Source of the DNA: Sisyra terminalis
Taxonomy: Eukaryota; Arthropoda; Insecta; Neuroptera; Sisyridae
Direction of reading: 5' to 3'
Assembly (NCBI GenBank): GCA_958496175.1
Contig: OY292277.1
Location: 6,448,001 to 6,512,000 of the forward strand
Length of the DNA stretch: 64,000 bases
Each line of letters opens with the position of its first letter. Position 1 is the first letter of the stretch. Both the position numbers and the translations under genes were made by a program. Positions 37,101-46,768 of the stretch are shown here, piece by piece. A model generated the notes under the pieces. The model was not told the origin of the DNA, did no database searches, and saw only the letters and a list, made by a program, of their open reading frames with translations.

Positions 37101-39594
37101 TAAATCTTCCAGCATTTTTATTATTATTTGTCTTTAAAACCATATTTTCTCAACATTTTACTATATCAATGACTAACTATGGAGATCTTAGTTCAAATCA
37201 ATAAAATCTTATTTTAGTTTCTGCAATCTTTTAATATTACAAACTCTAAAATTTCGACCTAAAATTGTAGAGAAATGGTTTTGAAACATCTTAACTAACT
37301 TTGGATTCTTTTATCAATGCTAAAAAAGCTTCGAAATATTAGAAATTCGAAGTTAAATATTCAACAAATTGGTAATTTTTGCAACTTTGATACACTTTAT
37401 GTATTAAAAATATTTTTACATAAACATTGGTACTCGAAACTTAAACCAAATAAGTTTTAGTTTACCCTTATAGTTTATCTTTCATTATTAAATTTGGTAA
37501 TATTAATCAATAATTCTGAAAAAGACTATTTCAATAGTAAATAGCTTAAAAGTCGACTGGCAAATGAATAAAAACATTCAAACAATGGTATTTTCGGTCC
37601 AGTTTTACTTATTTTACATGAAAGTATAAACTGGATGTAAAATTTCAATTTTTTGAACTTTCTTTTTAGTTTAGTAAAGTCAAACTATGGAAATCTTTGT
37701 TGGAATTTTCATTAAAATCTTATTTTAATTTTTACATTCTTACCCTGAACCGATTAGCCAATAAAATTTTTAAGTTTGAATTATTTAATTATTTGAATCT
37801 GTTTTATTGCTGTTTTGATTTTTGGCAATTTGGAGCAGTTGGCTCAATCGAAAAGTATGGAAAATATATTTCGAATCCTAAAAAAACACTTAACGTAATA
37901 AATTAATTACTGCCAAACTATTTTGTCCCAAACGAAGCAATAATTTTTTATCGAATGGCCAAAAAAAATTTTTGAAAATCAAACTTTATAATTTTTTTTT
38001 GCTAATCAGTATAGGGTCAATAATGTAATGCTTAAAAGCCGACTGGGAAATAAATAAAAAGAATGAAACATTAGTATTATCGACCCAGTTATATTTTTTT
38101 TACATAAAAGTATAAAATGGATGTTAAATTCAAACTTTTTGTACTTTTGTTTGGCATTTTAATAAAGTCCAACTATGGAAATCTTTGCTTAAATCAAAAA
38201 AATCTTAATTTAGTTTTTATATTCCTACAAACTCTAAAATTTCGATGTAAAATGGTTATTCTACATCTTCATCAGCTTTGTATTCTTCTATCAATGCTTA
38301 AGAATCAAGAAAAATTTTATAATATAAAATATCTGCAAAAAACGAGGTTCTATATTAAATATTCGAAACTTTGGTACATCTTACATTTTCTGTATTAAAA
38401 GTTTTTTTGACCTAAGCATTGATATCCTAAATGTAAACCAATTTTTAAAATTTCAACTTTCAAAACCAAAAAGCAGTGATAATTTATAGATTCAGCCAAC
38501 GATGGCAGAGTTAATAAAGAAATTATTGCATAAAAAAGAGTTTTAGATTTAAAATTTTTCAAAGCAGCCAAAAAAGATTGCTTTGCAAATATTTCCATCC
38601 ATATTCAGCGGCATATCTTGTCAAAGTTTAGTCTTCAGTATGCTTAAAGCCTAAAGTAAATTAAATTTAACTTTTTCCTCAATAAAATTAATTTCCATTA
38701 GTCCAACTATGGAAATTTTAGTTCAAATTTTCAATAAAATCTTTTTTTAACTTTTGCATTCTTACAACCCTACAAACTTTAAAATTACGACCTAAAATAG
38801 GTAGAGAAATGGCTTTAATTTTAACCAACTTTGGATTCTTCTATCGGTGCTAAAGAAGCTTCGAAATAATTTATATTATATACAATAACTGTAAAAAACC
38901 GGAATTCTAAGTTATATATTCGAAAAATTGGTAATTTTAGCAACTTCGATGCACTTTACATATTCTATAAACATATTTCAAGCATTTAAATTTTCAAAAC
39001 CAAGAAACAGTGATAATTTATAGATTCAGTCAACGATGGCAGATAAATTATTGTATGAAAAATTCTTCAAATTCTGCAGCAAATTTGTCAAAGCTTAATC
39101 TTTAGTATACTTAAATCCTATAGTAAATTAAATTCAACTTTTCCTCAATAAAAATAATTTCCATTGTACTATAAAATTAAAAAACCTCTCTCATATTAAT
39201 TTCATCTTAATTAACTCGTCATTACAATTTTATTGTTATTCCGGCCTTCATATCTAATTCACAGGTAACAGGTAAGCGATATTACCTTAACATATTTTTT
39301 TTATTTTTCACAACAAACGTTACTAAAAATTAAAATAAAAAATATTTTAAAATACCACATTACATCATACAAATTATCACGTTCTCGACTTTGAGAAAAT
39401 CCCTGAAGTTTGATCCTGAGAAACTTTTCCAGATGCCAATTTCCCCGTTAGTCAAACAGTTATAACAGTCAAGCCTAAGAAATCCTACATCTAATACAAT
39501 TAGCAAAATATGCAAAACTCAACTTACCAAAAGCCGAAAATGTGGTTATTATTAAAAATAAACCAATCAAAGTAAATGTTTTATTTGCGTCCAT
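31124..39594 (-). CDS. i-type lysozyme-like gene C
   Basis: Minus-strand exons: 39594-39528, 34261-34005 and 31261-31124 (TAG), phases 1 and 0, giving 153 residues. Residues 1-22 (MDANKTFTLIGLFLIITT...) form a signal peptide, so the product is secreted. The domain starts near residue 34, CLGCICQAVSDC, then CGLFRITWAYWADAGKPT, CVNEPYCAARTVQGYMRK and DCNGDGVINC. Of the three copies this is the closest to the common insect i-type lysozyme pattern. It still lacks the ESGC glutamate (VSDC here), so muramidase activity is doubtful. Exon 2 (257 bases) covers what gene B splits into two exons. Intron 1 is 5.3 kb and intron 2 is 2.7 kb; both are filled with inverted repeats. Function in bacterial recognition or digestion is inference. 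Confidence 0.87.
31300..33810. repeat. 2.5-kb nested inverted repeat inside lysozyme C intron 2
   Basis: The outer arms at about 31330-31990 and 33120-33810 are inverted copies. Shared landmarks include AACAACCTGAATTG (31513 and 33597) and the CACTTAACAACAGTGTAC block. Each arm carries a smaller hairpin with hammerhead-like cores: minus strand 31374-31400 and plus strand 33716-33742. A TA-type palindromic MITE (31973-32770) sits between the arms. A partial TTAGGCTGATTCA terminus lies at 32792. Confidence 0.75.
31973..32770. mobile_element. Palindromic TA-type MITE, sister of 25150-25951
   Basis: It starts GAGTGATTTTTTTTTC and ends AAAAAAATCACCC, abutting TA on both sides (31971-31972, 32771-32772). 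The halves are inverted copies. Modules: GAGCCCTTAATATTAATTTT (32052, inverted near 32665) and GCTCTACAAAAGTGCCC (32208, inverted near 32512). Length and layout match the copy in lysozyme A. Confidence 0.8.
34262..35440. other. Intron 1 of lysozyme C, left part
   Basis: No exon was seen. A 109-codon open frame (34598-34927, +) shows no motif and is treated as chance. The segment at about 35355-35453 is a fragment of the 9.5-kb palindrome family and serves as the target of the next element. Confidence 0.4.
35454..36157. mobile_element. Penelope-like hairpin element (E2) with hammerhead-like cores
   Basis: The 704-base element is flanked by a perfect 13-base duplication, ATAGTTTATCAGT, at 35441-35453 and 36158-36170. 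The left part is CAAAATAAGATTTTTTCGCT and so on, followed by two nested hairpins. Hammerhead-like segments read CCGAGGA, stem GATTGC/GCAATC and GAAA on the minus strand at 35611-35637. A degenerate one reads CTGAGAA...GAAA on the plus strand at 35992-36018. The flanks together resemble the unoccupied sequence near 9570-9595. Long, variable target duplications and such cores are known for Penelope-like retroelements; no reverse transcriptase is present here. Confidence 0.7.
36400..37050. repeat. Inverted repeat in lysozyme C intron 1
   Basis: The segments at about 36415-36620 and 36840-37015 are inverted copies, for example AATATGTGAAATATAAGA near 36489 and its complement near 36910. The centre is near 36720. 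No coding frame or target duplication was identified. Confidence 0.6.
37150..39175. repeat. Degenerate tandem repeat, about 500-base period
   Basis: Four diverged units begin near 37165, 37680, 38165 and 38700. Each has CCAACTATGGAAAT or a variant, followed by an ATCTTATTTTAG-type stretch, ACAAACTCTAAAATTTCGAC and, in most, ATTCTTCTATCAATGCT. Spacing is about 480-540 bases. The array lies in intron 1 of lysozyme C. No frame is conserved across units. Confidence 0.6.
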
Positions 39595-40214
39595 ATCTAC
39601 CACAAAATATCACTCGACTGAAACTTATCGTTTTCCCTGACTAGATATATCAAAAAATTGTTAATATTACAAATAATCACTGTTAGTTTGGGGGGCAGCT
39701 ACTTATTGCTCAGCCACGTGCCCCCCTAATCCCCACATCGGCTTATTTCTCAACGTGTCTCACTTGCACGACTACAAACCATAAATGGAATCCACATATT
39801 GCTCAAGTCTCTCACCTCTTTTTTATTTAAATATAATTAATTTCAATGACGTCGTCGTTGTTGACGATTCGAAACCAAGAAAATATTAGCAAACCAAAGA
39901 AGAAGTGGATAGCGCATATAATGACTCAACTGTGTAAGCCTTAAGCTAGGAATTTTATCGTTTTAAACCGTTAATTTTTTTTCTTCCAGGATGTCATTCG
40001 TTCTGGTGATCCCACTCGATTGGACTGTGGAAATTTTTCCACTGGACATATCCTGTTTTCGGTTGGGCCCAACGAAGACTTATTCTACCTATAAAAAAGA
40101 TAAATGGAATGAAGCATTTGCGAAAGAACTTTATGTATACAAAACATAAAAAAAATACAAAAAGAGAAATTCAAAATGAAGTTTATGCCATGTTATTTAC
40201 CCGCATCAAATCAA
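39595..40214. promoter_or_regulatory. Upstream region of lysozyme C
   Basis: The start of gene C is at 39594 (minus), so this is its 5' flank. On the minus strand a GATA-type site, CGATAAGTTTC, lies at about 39621-39631. About 95-120 bases upstream is an inverted repeat, GGGGGGCA/TGCCCCCC (39690 and 39720), that stands out from the AT-rich surroundings. Regulation by GATA factors is inference only. No further gene was seen up to the palindrome at 40215. Confidence 0.3.
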
Positions 40215-42450
40215 CATAAATCTGAACCGAATCAAATAAATTATGCAAATTCTAATGAATTGGCGTAAACTTGAATAGTAAATCATAATAATATACAGAC
40301 TGGCTCAAAAATCTTCTCAATTAACTGCAATTTTAGCACTACTTTAGTTCTTAAAAAACGTCAATTTTTGCTTAAGTAAAATAAGAAGTGCTGTACGAAG
40401 TATTTCAACTGCAATCATTTGATTTTAATGTAGACTTCTTTTAGAAATTAAACTTTGGTTTCCAACATTTTTTAGTTGTAGGGTCAGTTCACATAAATAA
40501 TAAATAATTTTTTGTGTGCTATCACCCCCACATTTTGGTAGTTCAAATTCATCATTATTTTAATTTTATTGTTTTTGGTTTTCCAGTGGTGGTCATTTTA
40601 GTTTTACTAGGTGCAGACATTTTCGCACTTTTAAGAGTTTGCGGAAACTTTATTATCTCAGGCCCTATTTGTCCTATCAAAATGAAACTAAAAGAAGTGT
40701 GTTCATGAAAATATAAGCTATAAGGTTGTAATAAGACGTTTTCACCTAAATCTAATTCTAAGAGGTGAAATTGCAGCCTAAATTTTTAGCTCTCATTTGT
40801 AAAAACTTAAATTTTTACGGAAAGATTGTGAAGGAAGGGAAAGAGTCTACACGTTAAAACTTTTTTTACTAACAATTAGGTACTAGTTGTATTCAAAAAC
40901 AGAATTTGAAGTCTGAGACTTTAAGCCTTTTTAAAATAAAAAATAACAAAATTTGGAAATTTTCAAAATTTGCAATTTTCTGAGCTCAATATCTCTGGTG
41001 GGGGACCAGATAAAAATCTGAAATATCACCCTATTATAGTACTGTATGATAGTATTATGCACCTTAAAATTTGGAGTTTGAGATTTGACTAGGAGCAGAG
41101 GTATTGCATGCAGAAAATGTCAAAATAATGCATACTTCAGTAGGTGAATATAATGTATTTAACCATCTAATATGTGACATATCCTTGGCAAAAAGGGCAT
41201 TTTACACAAAACAACATATATTCTGGGCGAACGGCTATTCTTCATTTTTAAAGTATTTGTATATTTCATATTTTTATTTGATAAAACCTAATCGGTTTAC
41301 ATAGCAGTGGGGCCCCATTTTTTAATTTGCCCCAGGACCCTTGGTTACTGAGGTAGACCACTGCATATATTATTAGCTTTCAGAAAGAAGTATATGTTTT
41401 AAATTTAAGATATGAATAATAGTTAGCCCAGAGTATATGTTGTTTTGTGTAAAATGCTCTTTTTGCCAAGTATATGCCACATATTAAATGGTTAAACACA
41501 TTATAGTCACCTACTGAAGTATGCATTGTTTTGACATTTTGTGCTTGCAATACCTCTGCTCCTAGTCAAATTTCAAACTCCAAATTTTAGGTGCATAATA
41601 CTATCATACAGTACTATAATGGGGTGATATTTCAGATTTTTATCTGGTCCCTCACCAGAGATATTGAGCTCAGAAAAATGCAAATTTTTAAAATTTCCAA
41701 ATTTTGTTATTTTTTATTTTAAAAAGGCTTAAAGTCTCAGACTTCAAATTTTGTGCTTGAATACAACTAGTACCTATTTGTTTGTAAAAAAAGTTTTAAC
41801 GCGTAGACTCTTTCCCTTCCTTCACAATATTTCCGTTAAAATTGGAGTTTTTACAAATGAGAGCTAAAAATTTAAGCTGAAATTTCACTCCTTAGAATTA
41901 CATTTAGGAGAAAACGTCTTATTACAACTTTATAGCTTATATTTTCATGAACCCACTGCTTTTAGTTTCATTTTGATAAGACAAATAGGGCCTGAGATAA
42001 TCAAGTTTCCGCAAACCCTTAAAAGTGCGAAAATGTCTGCACCCAGTAAAACTAATATGGCCACCACTGGAAAACCAAAAACAATAAAATTAAAATAATG
42101 ATGAATTTGAACTACCGACATGTTGGGGTGATAGCACACAAAAAAATATTTTTTTTAAAATGGTCGAGCAACCATTTAATTTATTTTTGGTCCACTTTAT
42201 TTGAAAAAATGTTGGAACCCAAAGTTTAATTTCTAAAAGAAGTCTACATTAAAATCAAATGATTGCAGTTGAAATACTTCGTACAGCACTTCTTATTTTA
42301 CTTAAGCAAAAATCGACGTTTTTTAAGAACTAAAGTAGTGCTAAAATTGCAGTAAATTGAGAAGATTTTTGAGCCAGTCTGTATATTATTATGATTTATT
42401 ATTCAAGTTTACACCAATTCATTAGAATTTGCATAATTTATTTGATTCTA
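40215..42450. repeat. 2.2-kb palindromic element (FB family, copy 2)
   Basis: The arms at about 40220-41320 and 41345-42448 are inverted copies of about 1.1 kb. The outermost part, CAAATAAATTATGCAAATTC near 40226, is mirrored near 42415. The inner arms match those of the copy at 10003-11745. The loop (41303-41372) holds a CAGTGGCGTAG-type remnant. The hydrophobic frame of about 64 codons is open in both arms (40514-40708 on +, 41945-42139 on -). A third partial arm with the terminal repeat follows at 42450-42573. Confidence 0.8.
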
Positions 42451-42573
42451 GTAAAACTAATATGGCCACCACTGGAAAACCAAAAATAATAAAATTAAAA
42501 TTAAAATAATGATGAATTTGAACTACCAACCAACCAGTGCTGGACCGACTGAATTGGACTAACCCTGTAGTAT
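42450..42573. repeat. Partial third arm of the FB palindrome with its terminus
   Basis: This 120-base piece repeats part of the right arm (AATATGGCCACCACTGGAAA) and ends CCGACTGAATTGGACTAACC. That is the complement of the terminus at 10003-10035, so it marks a true end of the FB family. Confidence 0.6.
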
Positions 42574-42919
42574 TCTTGAAGAATATTGTAAGATATAGGT
42601 GACACCATATTATTTATGTTCTTCAGATCAAATGAAGCTGTGAATATGGATCTCAACTTCAGCTTATTTCAATATTTTGGCTCCAACCCCTTCGAAATCT
42701 TCTGCATGGTTCTAAGCTCCAGCTTCTGGCCAAAACCAAAGCACATAACAAATAAATCCAAAAGTTTTCTTTCCAAAAGTCTGCAAAAATGTTTTTCATT
42801 ATTTTTAGTTTGCAATAAGTAAAAAACTCATTAGTAAATCTGAAGCTAAGATATTTTCGGTTGCTTAAAAGTTATAATTGATTCCCACCTTTGGAAATAT
42901 GTAAACATGTTTGCCTTTG

Positions 42920-43084
42920 GTAAACAATATTCAGAGGATTAGGATCAATAATAATCAGTCAAAACTATTTATTACATCCGCGACGTTTCGGGGGATAAAT
43001 AGTTTTGACTGATTATTATTGATCCTAATCCTCTGAATATTGTTTACCAATTTATCATCATTGAAGATCTGAAACTGTACACTA
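42920..43084. mobile_element. Penelope-like hairpin element (E5), perfect 54-base arms
   Basis: The arms 42919-42972 and 42995-43048 are perfectly complementary over 54 bases. The 22-base loop holds CGACGTTTCGGGGG, whose complement contains CGAAACGTCG. A 13-base duplication, ATGTTTGCCTTTG, flanks the element at 42907-42919 and 43085-43097. Perfect arms indicate a recent insertion or ongoing homogenisation. Confidence 0.7.
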
Positions 43085-43097
43085 ATGTTTGCCTTTG

Positions 43098-43705
43098 TTT
43101 AAATTGTTAACATTCATAAATCATACATCAATCAATCATTGAAAACTTGAAGAAAAAATCAAAAAGAATTGTTTAATTTTACTCACAATTTCAGTAAAAT
43201 ATTACAAGAGAAATTCAACTTGATGATTAGAGTGTTATATCTTCCATTTATCTTCAGACTTGTGGTACTTCAGAATCATTCTATACATGAAAAAATCATA
43301 TATAAATAGAACTTGTCAGTGAATTCCTCGAAATATTTACCATTTCGAAAAGCTGGTTTGTCGCATAATGGCCAATACTATACACATATAGCTCCAATCT
43401 ACAAACGTAAATCATTAATTAACCGTTATTATCACAAAATATTGTTGGAAATTTTTTCTCTCTAATGCGGGTCGTTAGAGTTTATTATCGTGACCAATTA
43501 CGACATTTGAAATTCATACAATTAGTAAAAAAAACACACATCGAATTGCATCAATACAATATCGGACTCTATACGCAGATTCAATGTGTAAAAGGAAACA
43601 GAATAATCCGGCAATATCCAACGGCGATCTTCTCGCCAATTTAGTAACTTCATTTCACTCGTTCTGCAACGTACGCACAAGAAAATCACTCGCAACCCTC
43701 GAACA
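43098..43705. other. Intergenic DNA upstream of the Thr/Ser-rich gene
   Basis: AT-rich at first, then more mixed composition after about 43540. It is the likely promoter and 5' UTR of the gene at 43706. No TATA box was singled out. Confidence 0.35.
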
Positions 43706-44152
43706 ATGGCGCGACAAACCATCAAGACTCACCACTTTCTGGTGCTTTTGTTGGTGCTGAGCACCAACGATTTATCGTTGCAAAGCAACTCCACCAATTC
43801 CACCGGGCCCAGTGACTTGGCCTCGAGTGAACTGGCCGAGAATTCCACATCGATCCCGAAAGTTTCGGCCGAAACCACCGAACATATGCCAACCCCTGAA
43901 CTGACAACAATTGCGGCTATCACAACCGATTTACCGGACGAAACAACAATTGTAACAACACCGAAAATAGCGGAAACTACTGTCAAAGAAACGCAAGACC
44001 AGCATTCGGCAGGACAAACGACGAAGACCTCGTCCATTGGAAATCCCCAGACGGTGCAAACGCTCGGCTACAAGCCTACGCGACCGTTTTACCAACCAGG
44101 TCCTTGGATTTATCCCACAGTAATTGCCCGACCCTCACAGGACCGCGAGTAA
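43706..44152 (+). CDS. Small secreted Thr/Ser-rich (mucin-like) protein
   Basis: A single exon of 148 codons with a good start context (AACAATGG). Residues 1-26 (MARQTIKTHHFLVLLLVL...) look like a signal peptide. The mature part has no Cys and is rich in Thr, Ser, Pro and Glu. N-glycosylation sequons (NST, NSTN) fall near residues 28-31 and NSTS near 46, and many TT/TTP stretches are likely O-glycosylated. The C-terminal 30 residues differ in style: Pro- and aromatic-rich, with YKPTRPFYQPGPWIYPTV. I do not recognise a family. It could be a cuticle, peritrophic or salivary component, which is inference. A poly(A) signal lies at 44276-44281. Its base composition is much less AT-rich than the flanks, supporting a real gene. 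Confidence 0.75.
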   Translation: MARQTIKTHHFLVLLLVLSTNDLSLQSNSTNSTGPSDLASSELAENSTSIPKVSAETTEHMPTPELTTIAAITTDLPDETTIVTTPKIAETTVKETQDQHSAGQTTKTSSIGNPQTVQTLGYKPTRPFYQPGPWIYPTVIARPSQDRE

Positions 44153-44275
44153 TTCAACTATAAATCTTAACAATCACATAATTTCAAACTTTCCATTATT
44201 AAAGCGAAATTTTAATTGTTAAATTTTTGATTTTAAAAACATATTGTATTTATTATTAATGTAATTAATTAAGAC

Positions 44276-44281
44276 AATAAA
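44276..44281 (+). terminator. Poly(A) signal of the Thr/Ser-rich gene
   Basis: AATAAA lies 124 bases after the stop codon, at the end of an AT-rich 3' tail. Confidence 0.45.
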
Positions 44282-44689
44282 GTATAATTGGTTTTTTTAC
44301 AATTTTTTTATTGTTTTTTTGAAGAATTGATCCAAGGTAATAAAGTTGTTAACTACCCAAAAAGAAAATAATTGATTAGTTTAACAAGTGGAAATTTTAC
44401 ATTGAGTTTATTCTGTGGATTAATTAATTTTCCATGTTAATCACTTTGTTTTGCTACAAAAGTGATGACATGTAATTTAAGATCGATTTTAAACATTGGG
44501 AAATGAGTAAATATTAGTTTCAACTCAGGAGCGACCATCGTCGGGAATTCCAGCTCCTTCAGGTGCTTGATTAATTTAAGAATTACATAATCAATCGTTT
44601 TGGGAGATTATTACGGAGTTTTACTTTAAATGACTAACGAATAAAATAGTGATTTTCTCTTTTATCAATATGAATAGAGTTTTGGATAC
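44282..44689. other. Intergenic DNA, nothing recognised
   Basis: No exon, repeat boundary or known motif was seen between the poly(A) signal and the reverse-transcriptase remnant. Confidence 0.4.
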
Positions 44690-45060
44690 CCGTCTATGGG
44701 CATTTCCTTGATATCGAGAAAGTCTTCGATCGAGTACATTATTACAACTAATCAGAGTTCCTGAAACTTGATGATGACTTCAAGTTAGTGAAAGAATTAC
44801 AGGAAGCTATCAGCATTAAAATTGAAGGGTTTGTACTTATTTAAGACCTCTTCAACATGAACTAAGAAGTCATACAATAAAGCATTACAAAAATGAAGGA
44901 GAAATCGTAATGGAAATTATTAATAATTATTAGATAAGCAAATGACACAGCAGTTCTAGTAGATCTTCAATATTTGATTTCAGAAATCTGCACCAAGTAC
45001 TTCTTAAGCCCCAACATCTCCAAAAAATAAAGCAATGGTCATCGAGAGAGCAATATCTTA
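44690..45060 (+). pseudogene. Eroded non-LTR reverse transcriptase fragment
   Basis: In one frame the sequence near 44698 reads GHFLDIEKVFDRVHYYN, matching the first catalytic block of non-LTR reverse transcriptases (FLDIxKAFDxV). About 240 bases later NDTAVLVDLQYLISEI matches the second block, in which YADD precedes TAVL; the Tyr-Ala-Asp part is damaged. Stops interrupt both. It is a dead retroelement fragment on the plus strand, and it differs from the minus-strand fragment at 52580-53400. Confidence 0.5.
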
Positions 45061-45206
45061 AGCCGGACTATTAAGCTAATGGCTTCCATGGAGGAAATTT
45101 TTGTCCAAAATTAAATTAAAAGAAATATTTTTTCATCTTCACAAGGGTTCACCAGACTTACCAAAAGTATTCCTCTGTTATGGAAAAACCCTATTAATAC
45201 TATCTA

Positions 45207-45604
45207 CAACTGTGTATACAATATATAGAATATATTGCGGTCCAATTTATGTAGTCTAATTTAATATAATAATATATAAAAATCATACCATAAACATAAA
45301 TTTGAACAGAAGTTCAAACAAAAATATTTGTGACGTATTGCCCAGATACGTATTTCGATTGCCAAGCAATCCTCACAAAGCAGTTACGGAGTGATCCAAA
45401 CTACTTGATGACCACTGAGGAAGATTGCTTGGCAATCGAAATACGTATATTTTTGTTTAAACTTCTGTTCAAATTTATGTTTATGGTATGATTTTTATAT
45501 ATTATTATATTTAATTATACTACATAAATTGGACCGCAATAAATACCATGTATTGTATACACAGTATAACTGTTCAAAGTCAGCGAAAAAAAATTATTTT
45601 GATT
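45207..45604. mobile_element. Penelope-like hairpin element (E3) with hammerhead-like core
   Basis: The 398-base element has the E1/E2 ends (GTGTATACAATATATAGAAT; tail CAGTATAACTGTTCAAAGTC). It is flanked by CTATCTA at 45200-45206 and 45605-45611. The plus strand at 45415-45441 reads CTGAGGA, A, stem GATTGC-TTG-GCAATC, then GAAA. The minus-strand copy at 45353-45376 reads GTGAGGA...GAAA and is followed by TACGTATCTGGGCAATACGT. Arms of about 75 bases pair with each other. Confidence 0.7.
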
Positions 45605-45749
45605 CTATCTAAAATATTTTAGGAGAACTAAAGGTCAGTTAAAACCATTCAACTTTATTTTTATATGTTAATGATTGACAATTAACAGTTTAATAACGCC
45701 GATTGTTAACGGACTACATAAGGAGTGTTTTTTTTTTTTTATAATAATA

Positions 45750-46207
45750 CAGTGGACCCTCGATAATCCGGCCCTCGGTTAATCTGGCACCCTCTGTAAT
45801 CCGACATGGTCTATTATTTATTATGTATTGAATATTTTTTTGACAATCTTCGCTACCCAGAGCGAAAAAAATATTACTATGTATTAAGAAAATTTTCTTC
45901 ATATTATAGGTAAAGCTATTCTTTTGTTTACCTATAATGTAATAACAAATGCTTATATTAAAACAATAAATATTGATGTACTTTTCTCAAGAAAATAATA
46001 TCAATACCAATAAAATGAATATTTTTGGCGAATTTCTTGAGCCAAGAAATTCTTATTTGGACAATAGGATTTTTGTCGGATTACAAGGTACTCTTTCGTA
46101 AAAAAATCCGGACTATAGGGGTTCTTAGGCAATAGTCTATAATCCGATAAATTCGCTAATCCGACTCTGCCCTGCAAACTTTTTGTCGGATTACTGGGGA
46201 TCCATTG
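45750..46207. mobile_element. pogo-like MITE
   Basis: The 458-base element begins CAGTGGACCCTCGATAATCC and ends GGATTACTGGGGATCCATTG, an imperfect inverted repeat. TA dinucleotides flank it at 45748-45749 and 46208-46209. CAGTGNACCCTCGATAATCC-type ends are characteristic of pogo/Tigger-group elements. AATCCG motifs recur inside. It has no transposase frame. Confidence 0.8.
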
Positions 46208-46209
46208 TA

Positions 46210-46768
46210 ACCAGTTAGTTTAAAAGTCAGTTAATAATAGAACATCCTAGCTCTTTGCCTCATAAATTCATGAATTGTAATTCAATAAATAATTATTAAT
46301 TAATTATCTTATATAATCTCAATTTAACAAACTTAAACGCCTCTAAATCCTATTAAATCATCCAAGAATTTACCTAAAAAATATTATTTTTCTTAGACCT
46401 TAAAGTACGACATTGGATACATTCATGCAATGTGGGTTGCCTAAATCGTTAATTTTCAAATTATAAAGGAATATCTGTCATTTTGTATTGTTTTATTGAA
46501 CCGTTCGATAGAACTTTTTACATTAATTTCATCAGAGAAACAAATTTGTTTGCAGGAAATATATATTTCATAAAATGAAAATTGGAAAATCGAAATTCAA
46601 AATTTGACTTGTTCAAAACGTGAACATTGCGCACACCTGGTGCGCCTGTGACGACATCCAACTGGCAAACGCCTCCCATGATCAAGCAAGTGAACAGTTC
46701 CGATCGTGTATATGTGTGTGTCAGATCATTTTTATGAAATAGTTCCAATTAATTCGTAATTTATTAAC
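46210..46768 (+). promoter_or_regulatory. 5' flank of Arp2/3 subunit 2 gene
   Basis: Intergenic DNA ending at the start codon of the ARPC2 gene. Composition becomes less AT-rich after about 46610, as expected for a promoter and 5' UTR. No TATA box was identified, which is common for housekeeping genes. Confidence 0.3.

Noticed and set aside
43729..44037. 102-codon minus-strand frame rich in Val and Ser
   Set aside because: Antisense of the Thr-rich coding region of the secreted protein.
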